Positions 56,035 through 64,000 of a DNA stretch of 64,000 nt are shown in pieces (within the stretch, counting starts at the first letter, position 1; each line of letters starts with the position of its first letter). The notes beneath the pieces were generated by a model. The model did no database searches. It saw nothing but the letters and a program-made list of their open reading frames with translations, and was not told the origin of the DNA. Source of the DNA: Phycisphaeraceae bacterium (GTDB lineage: Bacteria > Planctomycetota > Phycisphaerae > Phycisphaerales > SM1A02). The position numbers were made by a program, and so were the translations under genes. The stretch lies in contig JAHBWZ010000002.1 of the NCBI GenBank assembly GCA_019636755.1, positions 186,001-250,000 on the forward strand, read 5' to 3'.

Positions 56035-56052
56035 ACCCCCCCCGTCTGTCAA
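56030..56052 (-). promoter_or_regulatory. Degraded promoter of the decayed module
   Basis: TTGACA is retained at 56047-56052 (minus strand). The G tract has only 8 Gs, and the nearest AT-rich hexamer (TAAATT) lies 11 bp away, too close for a functional sigma70-type promoter. Confidence 0.4.
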
Positions 56053-56163
56053 CCATGCTCCGCAGAGGTCCATCACACGGGGCACGGACAGGCGGGAGCA
56101 ACTGCGTCCGTATCGCGGCAGACCGCACCACGGCTGACCACGCGTGGCCCCCGTTGAAACCAC

Positions 56164-57621
56164 TCACCAGCAGAGCAGGCCCGGCCACAGCGTGTGTCCC
56201 CACCGATCCGGCACCGCGGGCATCGAGCGCAGCGAACCGCTGAGGGCGGGTACACGCTGACGATCCTCAGCCGACATGCGCTCCAGGATCGCCGGTTCCT
56301 CGAGGAGCGTCGCAGCCCGGTTCCCCAGTGAGACGAGTTGCTCATGGTGGGCCATCAGTCGACCCCTGTGGCGTTCCAGTTCCTCGGGGTTGTTCGCTCC
56401 GGTGCGCTCCACCCGCAGACACCAGGCACGCCGATCGGCGATCGCGGCCTCTCGCACGCGCATGCGTTCCTCCAGCACGTCGATGAGTTCATCGAGCAGG
56501 CGTGCAGCGACTCCGTTCTCTGAGTCACCCGGCGGAACGAGTTGCCTCGCGAGCGCCCATGCACGCCGATCCGCGCGCTCTTCGAAGAAACCGGCCGCCT
56601 CCATGGATCCCATGTGCGTGCGCGCCCAGGCGCGCCCGATCGCATCTGCAAGGTCCTCTCCGCAACCGCTCAGAAAGGCTCGCAATGCACGCTCTTCCTC
56701 GCCCAGCATGTCATGCAGTGGATCCAGCCATGACTGCCTGGCACGCAGACGTTCCGCCATGGCGTCCCGGCACCGCGCCTCGTCGTATCTCACACCGCAC
56801 CACGACTGCTGCGCGGCCGAATGCACCAACTCCTGCCAGAAAGCGGTGCGCAGTGCCTGGGTGGCACGATCGCACGCAGCTCTTGAAGTCCTCCCGATCC
56901 TGTCAAGCAGTCCAATGATGGCCTCACGCTCCATGGAGATGCCATGGCTCAGATGGGGCGACTCATGGGCGACCGCCGCGAACAGGACGCCGAGACCGGC
57001 CATCGGTCTGCCCGCTTCGGTCACGATGGCACTGGCCAGTTGCTCCCGATCAACCTGCATCGCCGCCACATCGAGAGCGTCCCGCTGCTCCGGAGCGAGG
57101 AACACCGCAAACTCTGCGATGGCTCCCGTCTGGATGCGGCGGAACCGCATCAGCGCATCCAGACGGATTCCCGCATGCAGGCGTGCTGCGGCTCGGACCT
57201 CGGGCGTGCTGACCGCCGTGACGTCTCCACCTCTCCAGGCGTCGGAGATGGTCTGCCCCCAGCGGGCCTCCCATGCCCGGGCACGTCGATCCGCATCTGC
57301 CAGGACTCCCGCGGCCTGGGAGGCATACCGGGGGAGAATCACATCCTCCAGCAGCGACACCTGAGCATCACTCAGCACGACGCAGACCCGCACGATGCCG
57401 TCGATGGCCTCCGCGGGGAGCGGTCGCGGCACGACCAGGGCCGTGGAGCCGAGGGTGGCGCTGCAGATCAGCAGCACCGGGACGAGATACGCAGCCTGCC
57501 ACCAGCGGAACTGTTTCGAACACCTGACCGAAGCAGGATCCCCGGGATGCGATCGCTCCGGGCAGACCGTCCCGCGGCGGATGTGCCCCTGTGACTGAGT
57601 CATGGATCCGACCGCGCCCAT
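56164..57621 (-). CDS. Large helical secreted protein, module 2
   Basis: 485 residues, unknown family. A hydrophobic segment (AAYLVPVLLICSATLGSTAL, about residues 43-65) acts as export signal or anchor after a 40-residue polar head. The rest is helical and rich in Arg, Ala, Glu and Trp. It is paralogous to the protein at 59313-60752 and to the decayed copy at 54927-55940. Shared landmarks are FAVFLAPEQRDALDVAAMQV, DAIGRAWARTHMGSMEAAGF followed by FEERADRR, VREAAIADRRAW, and a PAVPDRWGHTLWPGLL end. It follows its Cys-rich partner by 18 nt, so the two are co-expressed. The start at 57621 is likely; ATG 57603 is an alternative. Confidence 0.7.
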   Translation of the reverse strand: MGAVGSMTQSQGHIRRGTVCPERSHPGDPASVRCSKQFRWWQAAYLVPVLLICSATLGSTALVVPRPLPAEAIDGIVRVCVVLSDAQVSLLEDVILPRYASQAAGVLADADRRARAWEARWGQTISDAWRGGDVTAVSTPEVRAAARLHAGIRLDALMRFRRIQTGAIAEFAVFLAPEQRDALDVAAMQVDREQLASAIVTEAGRPMAGLGVLFAAVAHESPHLSHGISMEREAIIGLLDRIGRTSRAACDRATQALRTAFWQELVHSAAQQSWCGVRYDEARCRDAMAERLRARQSWLDPLHDMLGEEERALRAFLSGCGEDLADAIGRAWARTHMGSMEAAGFFEERADRRAWALARQLVPPGDSENGVAARLLDELIDVLEERMRVREAAIADRRAWCLRVERTGANNPEELERHRGRLMAHHEQLVSLGNRAATLLEEPAILERMSAEDRQRVPALSGSLRSMPAVPDRWGHTLWPGLLCW

Positions 57622-57639
57622 ACGTCACCGTGTATGCCT

Positions 57640-58098
57640 TCAAGGGCAGCCGGGGGCGGGCGGATTCGCGCAGCCACTGCCACAATACAACGTCTCTGTC
57701 AGCAGAAAGTTGATGGCACACGGCTGCGGCGCGCCCGGGCCCGCGCACCTGGGCGGATGGTACATGCAGCGGATCGGCTCTTCGCACGCCGTATCCAGCC
57801 TCCACGCCGGTCCGGCCTGCCATGGTGACTGCATCAGTTTGACGGTTGCGAACGGTTGCAGCGCGGCAGGAGTGCCGTAGCACCACGTCCCATCACATCT
57901 GACCCGGATGTTGTTTCCGCCCGGATCGGTGACGGCATCACAGCAGTTCTCGAGGAACTCCCAGGAGATGCACGCCGTCTGCCCGGGTCCGTCGCCATGG
58001 ACGGTTGAGCCCTGCATGAACGGGGAAGGCGCGGCGCACATCGCAATCGCACCCGTCAGCACAATGCCTCTGACGCCGAGGTGTCTGACCCGCAGCAT
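57640..58098 (-). CDS. Small cysteine-rich secreted protein, module 2
   Basis: 152 residues with an excellent ribosome site (GGAGGT, 7 nt). A signal peptide (VRGIVLTGAIAMCAAPSPF) precedes a mature part with many cysteines spaced C-X9-CC, C-X4-C, C-X5-C-X6-C, a late C-X3-C and a terminal C. The pattern is conserved in the homologue at 60749-61210, which argues for disulfide bonds and export. Conserved text includes PFATVKLMQSPW and AGPAWRLDTACEEPIRC. I do not recognise the family. It is always followed by the large helical protein, so they probably act together. Confidence 0.7.
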   Translation of the reverse strand: MLRVRHLGVRGIVLTGAIAMCAAPSPFMQGSTVHGDGPGQTACISWEFLENCCDAVTDPGGNNIRVRCDGTWCYGTPAALQPFATVKLMQSPWQAGPAWRLDTACEEPIRCMYHPPRCAGPGAPQPCAINFLLTETLYCGSGCANPPAPGCP

Positions 58099-58190
58099 GA
58101 CGATACCTCCGCTCGGAACGGTGTCCGGCATGTGGTCCGGTCCGGCCAGCGGACACCTGATCCGACCCACCGGCCCCTGCACGGTGAGTC
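57973..58190. repeat. Leader repeat, copy at module 2
   Basis: Partner of 55817-56034; see that entry. The few differences include a one-base deletion in the other copy that frameshifts its signal peptide. Confidence 0.8.
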
Positions 58191-58214
58191 TACTCCCCCC
58201 CCCCCAAGTGTCAA
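58187..58214 (-). promoter_or_regulatory. Promoter of module 2 with an 11-G spacer
   Basis: On the minus strand: -35 TTGACA (58214-58209), a 16-bp spacer of CTT, eleven Gs and AG, then -10 TAGACT (58192-58187). A leader of about 80 nt precedes the small gene. A homopolymer between the -35 and -10 boxes is the known architecture of slippage-driven phase-variable promoters. Confidence 0.6.
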
Positions 58215-59207
58215 CCGCCACCGTGCGGAGATCGCCGCATCTGCCGAGAAACCGCGGCGGGGCCGTCCTTCCTCAGTCGTTCACCAGGTGCCACCGCACG
58301 AGCGCGTCGGCAAGCGACGCGGGCGTCGCGCCGAACTCGCGTCGCAGCGCTTCCTCCCACGGCATTCCGTGCTTGATCGCGCGGATCCATGCAATGAAGG
58401 CATCCGGCCGCTCGCGCGCCATGAGTTCGACCAGCAGGTATCCGATCGAGTAGCCGATACCTTCCTCGCCCGGCCATGAGCCGTCGCCGTAGTACCAGCC
58501 CAGCATCTCCAGCGGATGGCCGCCGCTTCGGATCCACGCCACGCCCTGCCGTCGCCGGTCCCGGATGGCCGCATTCTCCGGCATGAGCCGTGCGACCATG
58601 CGATCCGCGAATCCCTCGTTCGCCCACGTCGGCAGTCGCACCGGCGAGATGAACCGGTGCATGAAGGCGTGCGTGGTCTCGTGGACCAGCAGCGCCGCGA
58701 AGATGTCGTCACGCGGCGGCACGCAGAAGATGACGTAGCTCTGCGGCCCCATCGGGAAGAACATGCCGTCGACCCAGCGGGGCGCCATGTGGCGGAAGGA
58801 CTGGGCGAGCATCAGCCGGAACCGGTCACGCTCGTCGGTCACGATGATGACCGCCTTCCCCCAGAAGATCCCCGGACGGACCGGGATCTCGAACTCGTGG
58901 CTCAGCATGCGGTACATGCGATCGAGATCGCGCACCCATCGCTCCTGCCGGGCGCGCGGCTGCTCGCTGTAGAAGAGGAAGTGATCGGTCTCGATCGGGC
59001 GGAGCACCATGCCCGCGCGCTCCAGGATCCGGTCCGCCTCTGCACGGACGGTGTCCACCGCGTCGGCGCGCTCACGCTCGGAGAGGAGCGGCCACGGGGT
59101 TGCCGTCCACGGCCCGGCCTCGGGTGAGACCGTCCGCAGGCGCTGGCGCTCCGCCTCCGCCTCCAGCGCCTCGCGGCGCGCCCGCTCCTGCGCCACCGCG
59201 TCCCGCG
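58195..59207. repeat. 1-kb direct repeat, copy A
   Basis: Matches 61318-62313. The two ends (about 180-200 bp each) are essentially identical. It spans the G-tract promoter element and the 3' two-thirds of the metalloprotease-like gene. The right breakpoint cuts that gene's coding sequence. Confidence 0.85.
58273..59196 (-). pseudogene. Metalloprotease-like protein, 5'-truncated copy
   Basis: An open frame of 307 codons corresponding to the C-terminal two-thirds of the protein whose 5' part is intact at 62.0-62.9 kb. The zinc-protease (gluzincin) site is complete: LLVHETTHAFMHR (HExxH form HETTH) with the third ligand in WANEGFADRM 25 residues on. The first codon lies at the repeat breakpoint with no signal peptide or ribosome site, so this copy is probably not expressed as an exported enzyme. 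Its uncorrupted sequence shows what the other copy should look like. Confidence 0.65.
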
Positions 59208-59312
59208 TATCCCCGCGACTGCGCTGCCGCGCGGGGAGTCTACCCCGCGTTCGTGCAGATCAGCGTGACAGGCTCAGTGACCGGGACGCAGCGCCGCAGA
59301 CCTGAGCGGCCC

Positions 59313-60752
59313 TTACCTGATGTCCAGCAATCCCGGCCACCATGATGTGTCCGGTATGGCGTCTCCCGGATCTTCCGGAACCGCGGGAAGGTGGCTTTCA
59401 GAGACCGCGCGGAGCGCTGCCCGAAGGGGCGCGTCCAGCATCTCACACGCCACAGCGCTTCCGATCGCGTCGGCAAGCGCCCGCCCGGCCTCCGCCATCC
59501 GGACGCACAGTTCGCGCAAACTCGCGACATGCGCTTCGTACTCGTCAGGGAAGTACTGCGAATGCTCCTCGAATGCCCGCGTCCATCGGCGCCGCTCCTG
59601 GATCGCCGTCGCGCGAATCTGCTGCCTCGCCTCGACTGCCCCGGCAAGCTCCTGGAGCGAGTGCGTGCAGGATGACTCGTCCTCGTCGCGCCCGGCAGAT
59701 CCGTGCGCCCGGTCGCTCTCACCGATCATCGCCATGATCCGACGCTCGGCCGCGTCATCCAGGAACCCGGCGGCCCAGAGCGCATGATGCCGGTGCATGT
59801 TCCAGACGCGGCGCAGCCGATCCTGTTCCACACTCGGAAGGCGTTCGCAGATTGCCAGGACGACAGCCTCCTCGAGATCCAGCGCTTCCCAGAGCAGCAG
59901 CACGTACTGGCGTCGGCGTTCCAGCCGTGCATGGTCCAGTCGCTGACACGCCTCGACGTCACGGGCATGTCTGCATGCGGCCCATGCCGCGGCGAACTCC
60001 AGCCCGCGTCGTCCGTGGGAACGATACCGCGCAAGCGCGGTCGCTATCACTGATCCTGCCTTCGCGTGCAATTCGTTGAGTTGATCGTGAATCACGAGTC
60101 GGTTGTTCCGAAGCGCGTCCGACAGTTCCGGACAGGACGCGGCAGCAGCACGCAACACGGCACCAGGCGACGGCGCCGTGCGTTTGACGGCGAGCCCGAT
60201 CCGGGCCGACTGCTGGGCTCGTTCAACCTCACGGACCGCGATCTCAAGCTCTGCGCGCTGGTCCGGCGTCAGGAAGACGGAGAATTCATTGAGCAGAACC
60301 TCCCGGAGAATCCGGATAGGCACGTCGTCGCTATCTTCCTCAATGCGCGACTCCTGGCGCGCCGCCTGAATCATCCAGCCTTCGCCCCAGCGACCGCTGT
60401 CAACCGCCTCCTGCATCCGGGAGCCCCATCGATTCTCCCACGCGATCGCCTCCCGACGTAACCGCGCCTCCAGACCATCAAGACGCGCCCGCAGCCGGTC
60501 CTCGAAGGTCGTTCGGAGCAGGCTCACCTGCTCGTCGCTCAGATGAACCAGCAACTCCACGATGTCGCAGGCCATTCGCGCATCAAGCGGCGGATTCCAG
60601 CCGACCGCAACACCCGTGGTCTGTCCATCGGCCTCCGTCACCGGCACGCACAGTGCGCATGCGACAACGGCTGCAAGGAGCGCCATGGTCCTCCGATGCA
60701 TCTGCGCCCGTCCGCGGATGTGCGCAGTCGGGGGCCGGATCACCGGAGTCAT
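59313..60752 (-). CDS. Large helical secreted protein, module 3
   Basis: 479 residues. The start at 60752 overlaps the stop of the Cys-rich gene (ATGA), proving coupling. A signal peptide (MALLAAVVACALCVPVTEAD) is preceded by a 30-residue polar head. The mature part is helical and paralogous to 56164-57621. Shared landmarks: FSVFLTPDQRAELEIAVREV, HALWAAGFLDDAAERRIM, IRATAIQERRRWTRAF and a C-terminal PDTSWWPGLLD. Divergence from module 2 is much greater than between modules 1 and 2, so this is an older duplicate. The function is unknown. Confidence 0.7.
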   Translation of the reverse strand: MTPVIRPPTAHIRGRAQMHRRTMALLAAVVACALCVPVTEADGQTTGVAVGWNPPLDARMACDIVELLVHLSDEQVSLLRTTFEDRLRARLDGLEARLRREAIAWENRWGSRMQEAVDSGRWGEGWMIQAARQESRIEEDSDDVPIRILREVLLNEFSVFLTPDQRAELEIAVREVERAQQSARIGLAVKRTAPSPGAVLRAAAASCPELSDALRNNRLVIHDQLNELHAKAGSVIATALARYRSHGRRGLEFAAAWAACRHARDVEACQRLDHARLERRRQYVLLLWEALDLEEAVVLAICERLPSVEQDRLRRVWNMHRHHALWAAGFLDDAAERRIMAMIGESDRAHGSAGRDEDESSCTHSLQELAGAVEARQQIRATAIQERRRWTRAFEEHSQYFPDEYEAHVASLRELCVRMAEAGRALADAIGSAVACEMLDAPLRAALRAVSESHLPAVPEDPGDAIPDTSWWPGLLDIR

Positions 60753-61210
60753 GCCGGTCCTCCCGGGCAGGAAGGCCAATCAGGCGGAGGCGGCTCTGCA
60801 CATCCCGTCCCGCAGTATCTCCAGGTGTACTCTGTGTCAGAGTGCGTGCATGGCCCCGGATCCGTCGGACCGCCGCAGTCAACCTTCCAGAACCGGCAGC
60901 GGATCGTCACTTCTTCGCAGGGGGTATGCAGATCCCATGCAGGCCCGCTTCCCCATGCCGACTGAATGTACTTCGTCGTCGCGAACGGCTGCGGTGGCGC
61001 GAGTTGCGCCATACATTTGACGCCATTGCACCAGACCCACAGCCCTCCGGTGCAGCAACCCTCCAGGAAATCCCATGTGACACACACCGTCTGTCCCGGT
61101 CCGTCCCACGGGGCCGCCGCATGCGGCATGGCGGACCCGAGGACAGTGCCGCAGGCGACGACCGCGAGCCCGGCCAGGCCTCTGACTGAAACACGACTCA
61201 CCTGGAACAT
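60749..61210 (-). CDS. Small cysteine-rich secreted protein, module 3
   Basis: 153 residues; GGAGGT lies 7 nt before ATG 61210. Signal peptide VRGLAGLAVVACGTVLGSAM, then a mature domain with the same cysteine framework as 57640-58098. Aligned segments are DGPGQTVCVTWDFLEGCC (against DGPGQTACISWEFLENCC), PFATTKYIQSAWGSGPAWDL, PCEEVTIRC and YCGTGCAEPP. A cysteine-stabilised domain secreted with its large partner is likely. No family is recognised. Confidence 0.7.
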   Translation of the reverse strand: MFQVSRVSVRGLAGLAVVACGTVLGSAMPHAAAPWDGPGQTVCVTWDFLEGCCTGGLWVWCNGVKCMAQLAPPQPFATTKYIQSAWGSGPAWDLHTPCEEVTIRCRFWKVDCGGPTDPGPCTHSDTEYTWRYCGTGCAEPPPPDWPSCPGGPA

Positions 61211-61310
61211 GGTGAAACCTCCACGAAGTGCGAGGTGCCGGTTGCCCTCCGTGCCAGTATGACCCTGGCCCCGGCAATCGTCGCCCGCACCCGCCAGCAC
61301 TCGCCCGCCG

Positions 61311-61338
61311 AGTCTAACCCCCCCCCCCCAAGTGTCAA
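61311..61338 (-). promoter_or_regulatory. Promoter of module 3 with a 12-G spacer
   Basis: Minus strand: -35 TTGACA (61338-61333), a 16-bp spacer made of CTT, twelve Gs and T, and -10 TAGACT (61316-61311). It has the same architecture as the module 2 promoter with one more G, while total spacing is conserved at 16 bp because the flanking bases differ. Confidence 0.6.
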
Positions 61339-62313
61339 CCGCCACCGTGCGGAGATCGCCGCATCTGCCGAGAAACCGCGGCGGGGCCGTCCTTCCTCAG
61401 TCGTTCACCAGGTGCCACCGCACGAGCGCGTCGGCAAGCGACGCGGGCGTCGCGCCGAACTCGCGTCGCAGCGCTTCCTCCCACGGCATTCCGTGCTTGA
61501 TCGCGCGGATCCATAACACGTATCCGGCCGCCGCGCGCCATGAGCTCGACCAGCAGGTAATCCGATCGAGGAAGCGATACCTTCCTCGCCCGGCCATGAG
61601 CCGTCGCCGTAGTACCAGCCCAGCATCTCCAGCGGATGGGCCGCCGCCAACCATCGCCACGCCCTGCCGTCGCCGGTCCCGGATGGCCGCATTCTTCCGG
61701 CATGAGCTGCGGCGACCATGCGATCCGCGAATCCCCGTTCGCCCATCGCCGGCAGTCGCACCGGCGATGAACCGGTGCATGAAGGCGTGGTCTCGTGGAC
61801 CAGCAGCGCCGCGAAGATGTCAGTCACGCGGCGGCACGCAGAAGATGACGTAGCTCTGCGGCCTATCGGGAAGAACAGATGCCGTCGACTCCAGCGGGCC
61901 GCCATGTGGCGGAAGACCAGCATCAGCCGGAACCGGTCACGCTCGTCGGTCACGATGATGACCGCCTTCCCCAGAAGATATCCCCGGACGGACCGGGATC
62001 TTCGAACTCGTGGCTCAGCATGCGCAAGACGCAACGAGACGCACCCATCGCCCGCCGGCGGCTGCTCTCCTGCTGTAGAAGAGGAAGTGATCGCACCTTA
62101 TCGGGCGGAGCACCATGCCCGCGCGCTCCAGGATCCGGTCCGCCTCTGCACGGACGGTGTCCACCGCGTCGGCGCGCTCACGCTCGGAGAGGAGCGGCCA
62201 CGGGGTTGCCGTCCACGGCCCGGCCTCGGGTGAGACCGTCCGCAGGCGCTGGCGCTCCGCCTCCGCCTCCAGCGCCTCGCGGCGCGCCCGCTCCTGCGCC
62301 ACCGTGTCCCGCG
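61318..62313. repeat. 1-kb direct repeat, copy B
   Basis: Matches 58195-59207. Identity is essentially complete at 61330-61513 and 62101-62300. Between about 61514 and 62100 there are some twenty or more short insertions and deletions as well as substitutions relative to copy A. Confidence 0.85.
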
Positions 62314-62875
62314 CCGCATCGATGTGTTCCTGCACGGCCGGGTCCAGGCGATGCGCCCGCCGGAAGGCGGTCTCGGCGGACACGGCCGCCCGCGGCTGAT
62401 CCAGCGAGAGCCGCAGGAGTCGATGCCCGAGCGCGACCCACGCCTGGGCGGAGTCGGCATCCATGAGCCGCCGGCCCAGCGCCCAGACATCCTCGTGGTG
62501 AATCTCCGCCCATCGATAGGTGCCGAAGGCGCCGGTCAGACCTTCCTCATCCCAGCCCTCCAGCGCGCCGGAGATCAGCCGAAGCCCCTCCAGCAGCCGG
62601 AAACTCACGCGGGCCGGTGGCCCCGGTCGTTCCACGGGCGCGGGAGGCGCCGGGGGCGAGTCCGTCCGCTCGTCGCCCTCCTGGGGCAGCGCGACCTGCG
62701 CCACGCCGTCGTCCCCGAAGGCGGCCGGCATCGCCCATCGCAACGGCGGATCCACCCCGGCGGGCCCGCCCGGGGGCCCAGAATCAGCGCGGACGGCCGT
62801 CGCACCGACGGCGAGTGACGGGAGGAGGAGCGCTGCCGTTCTGGCAGCGACGCGGCGCATCTGACGGATCGACAC
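61397..62875 (-). pseudogene. Metalloprotease-like secreted protein, indel-riddled copy
   Basis: The 5' part (62875 to about 62100) is open and clean. It has a signal peptide (RTAALLLPSLAVGATAVRAD), a Pro-rich segment, and a TPR-like helical region (DVWALGRRLMDADSAQAWVA), then an Ala/Arg/Glu coiled coil. From about 62100 to 61514 the frame breaks repeatedly, although the protein sense (LMLVFRHMAARW, AALLVHETTPSC) is still readable in alternating frames. Comparison with 58273-59196 shows that an intact gene would encode an exported zinc metalloprotease of roughly 490 residues, ending at 61397. Either this is a real pseudogene or the sequence is wrong in this interval. Confidence 0.7.
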
Positions 62876-63053
62876 ACCCCATTATGACCGCGCATCGTCG
62901 AAGATCCGTCACCGAATCCCGACGCCGACCCGCAGGGCTTCTCCAGATCGGGCACATCCGTTGCTTCACTTCGGAGGGGGTCGGCCGATATTGAATACCC
63001 CGGACGGTCCGGCCGATCCGGAAGGCGGGCCCAAACCCAACCGGAGATGCTCC

Positions 63054-64000
63054 ATGTTTGAACGACTGACAGACCGAGCCCGCAAGGTGATGGCGCTGGC
63101 GAATCAGGAAGCCCAGCGCTTCAACCACGAGTACATCGGAACCGAGCACATCCTGCTCGGCCTGGTCAAGGAAGGCTCCGGTGTCGGTGCGAATGTCCTC
63201 AAGAATCTCGACATCGATCTGCGCAAGGTCCGGCTCGAGGTCGAGAAGCTCGTCAAGAGCGGGCCCGACATGGTCACGATGGGGAAGCTCCCGCAGACCC
63301 CGCGGGCCAAGAAGGTCATCGAGTACGCGATCGAGGAAGCCCGCAGCCTGAACCACAACTACGTCGGCACCGAGCACCTGCTCCTGGGGCTCCTCCGGGA
63401 GCAGGACGGCGTCGCCGCGCAGGTGCTCATGAACCTCGGGCTCAAACTGGAAGAGGTCCGCGAAGAGGTGCTGAACCTTCTCGGCGCGGGCGTCGAACCG
63501 GAGGAGGGCCCGGAAGCCGTCGAACCCGGTCGCCAGGGCGGTGACCCCGAGGCCGGCGGGGGCGGTACCGCGACGCGGAACCGCAAGAGCAAGACGCCGG
63601 CCCTGGACTCCTTCGGTCGGGATCTCACCGAACTCGCCAAGGCGGGTGAACTCGATCCGGTCATCGGCCGCGAGAACGAGATCGAGCGGCTGGTGCAGGT
63701 ACTCTGCCGTCGGACGAAGAACAACCCGGTGCTGCTGGGCGAAGCCGGCGTCGGCAAGACGGCGATCGTCGAGGGTCTGGCACAGCGCATCATCGCGCAG
63801 GAGGTCCCCGACCTGCTGCACGATCGGCGCCTCGTGGTGCTCGACCTCGCGATGATGGTCGCGGGCACGAAGTACCGCGGCCAGTTCGAAGAGCGCATCA
63901 AGGCGGTCATGAACGAGGTCCGTCGCGCCCGGAACGTCATCCTGTTCATCGATGAACTGCACACGCTGGTCGGTGCGGGCGGCGCCGAGGGCGCGATCGA
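63054..64000 (+). CDS. clpC: ATP-dependent Clp protease ATP-binding subunit ClpC (partial)
   Basis: The first 315 residues; the gene runs off the window. ATG 63054 follows GGAGATGC. The two Clp N repeats are present ([20 protein letters not shown] and [20 protein letters not shown]), then a Gly/Glu-rich linker and the start of AAA domain 1: [20 protein letters not shown], Walker [20 protein letters not shown], Walker [21 protein letters not shown]. The linker of about 45 residues is longer than in B. subtilis ClpC. It is transcribed divergently from the metalloprotease-like gene. Confidence 0.96.
   Translation, partial: MFERLTDRARKVMALANQEAQRFNHEYIGTEHILLGLVKEGSGVGANVLKNLDIDLRKVRLEVEKLVKSGPDMVTMGKLPQTPRAKKVIEYAIEEARSLNHNYVGTEHLLLGLLREQDGVAAQVLMNLGLKLEEVREEVLNLLGAGVEPEEGPEAVEPGRQGGDPEAGGGGTATRNRKSKTPALDSFGRDLTELAKAGELDPVIGRENEIERLVQVLCRRTKNNPVLLGEAGVGKTAIVEGLAQRIIAQEVPDLLHDRRLVVLDLAMMVAGTKYRGQFEERIKAVMNEVRRARNVILFIDELHTLVGAGGAEGAI

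Overview
The window is GC-rich, densely packed bacterial DNA and most probably comes from a planctomycete, likely the Phycisphaerae lineage. The pointers are a PEP-CTERM-like surface protein, an adjacent DUF1800/DUF1501 pair, a dockerin-like EF-hand protein, a very long SecA (about 1373 residues), ECF sigma factors with membrane partners, and several secreted proteins with no recognisable family. This assignment is inference from gene content; no rRNA is present.

Layout. 0-1 kb: PEP-CTERM-like protein with a perfect terminator hairpin. 1.3-15.5 kb: an accessory, defence-type island. It starts with a frameshifted remnant of an AbiEi-like protein. A tightly linked leftward pair follows (RapA-like SNF2 ATPase, then an Hsp70/actin-like ATPase), then transposase remnants, then a rightward operon of four genes (small basic protein, GHKL/MORC-like ATPase, unknown protein, DUF6339-like protein). 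It ends with a convergent leftward pair: cytosine-5 DNA methyltransferase and Vsr-type endonuclease. The SNF2/Hsp70 pair is bracketed by a degenerate inverted repeat. I read the whole island as a composite modification/defence locus whose exact gene set I do not recognise as a named system.

15.7-54.9 kb is mostly core genome: thiC under a TPP riboswitch, a small multidrug exporter-family protein, a secreted esterase, a lipoprotein, RlmE, a dockerin-like repeat protein, tRNA-Lys(CTT), a degenerate asparagine-synthetase-like protein, an HMA-domain lipoprotein, DUF1501/DUF1800, an ECF sigma factor, a split YeeE/YedE transporter, a copper-type P-ATPase, SecA, a small lipoprotein, HU, DnaB, a FAD oxidoreductase, a Na+/Ca2+ exchanger-family protein, an ECF sigma operon, half of an oligopeptide-type ABC transporter, a Bcp-type peroxiredoxin, a family 2 glycosyltransferase, NAD(P)HX epimerase and a LolCE/LolD-type exporter.

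54.9-62.9 kb is the most unusual stretch. A two-gene module (a small cysteine-rich secreted protein followed by a ~480-residue secreted helical protein) occurs three times in tandem. One copy is a decayed fusion. The two intact copies start from promoters whose -35/-10 spacer is mostly a G tract (11 and 12 Gs), the layout of phase-variable promoters. A zinc-metalloprotease-like gene is partly duplicated with them; one copy lacks its 5' end and the other is riddled with small indels between near-identical flanks, which may be an assembly artefact. The window ends inside clpC.
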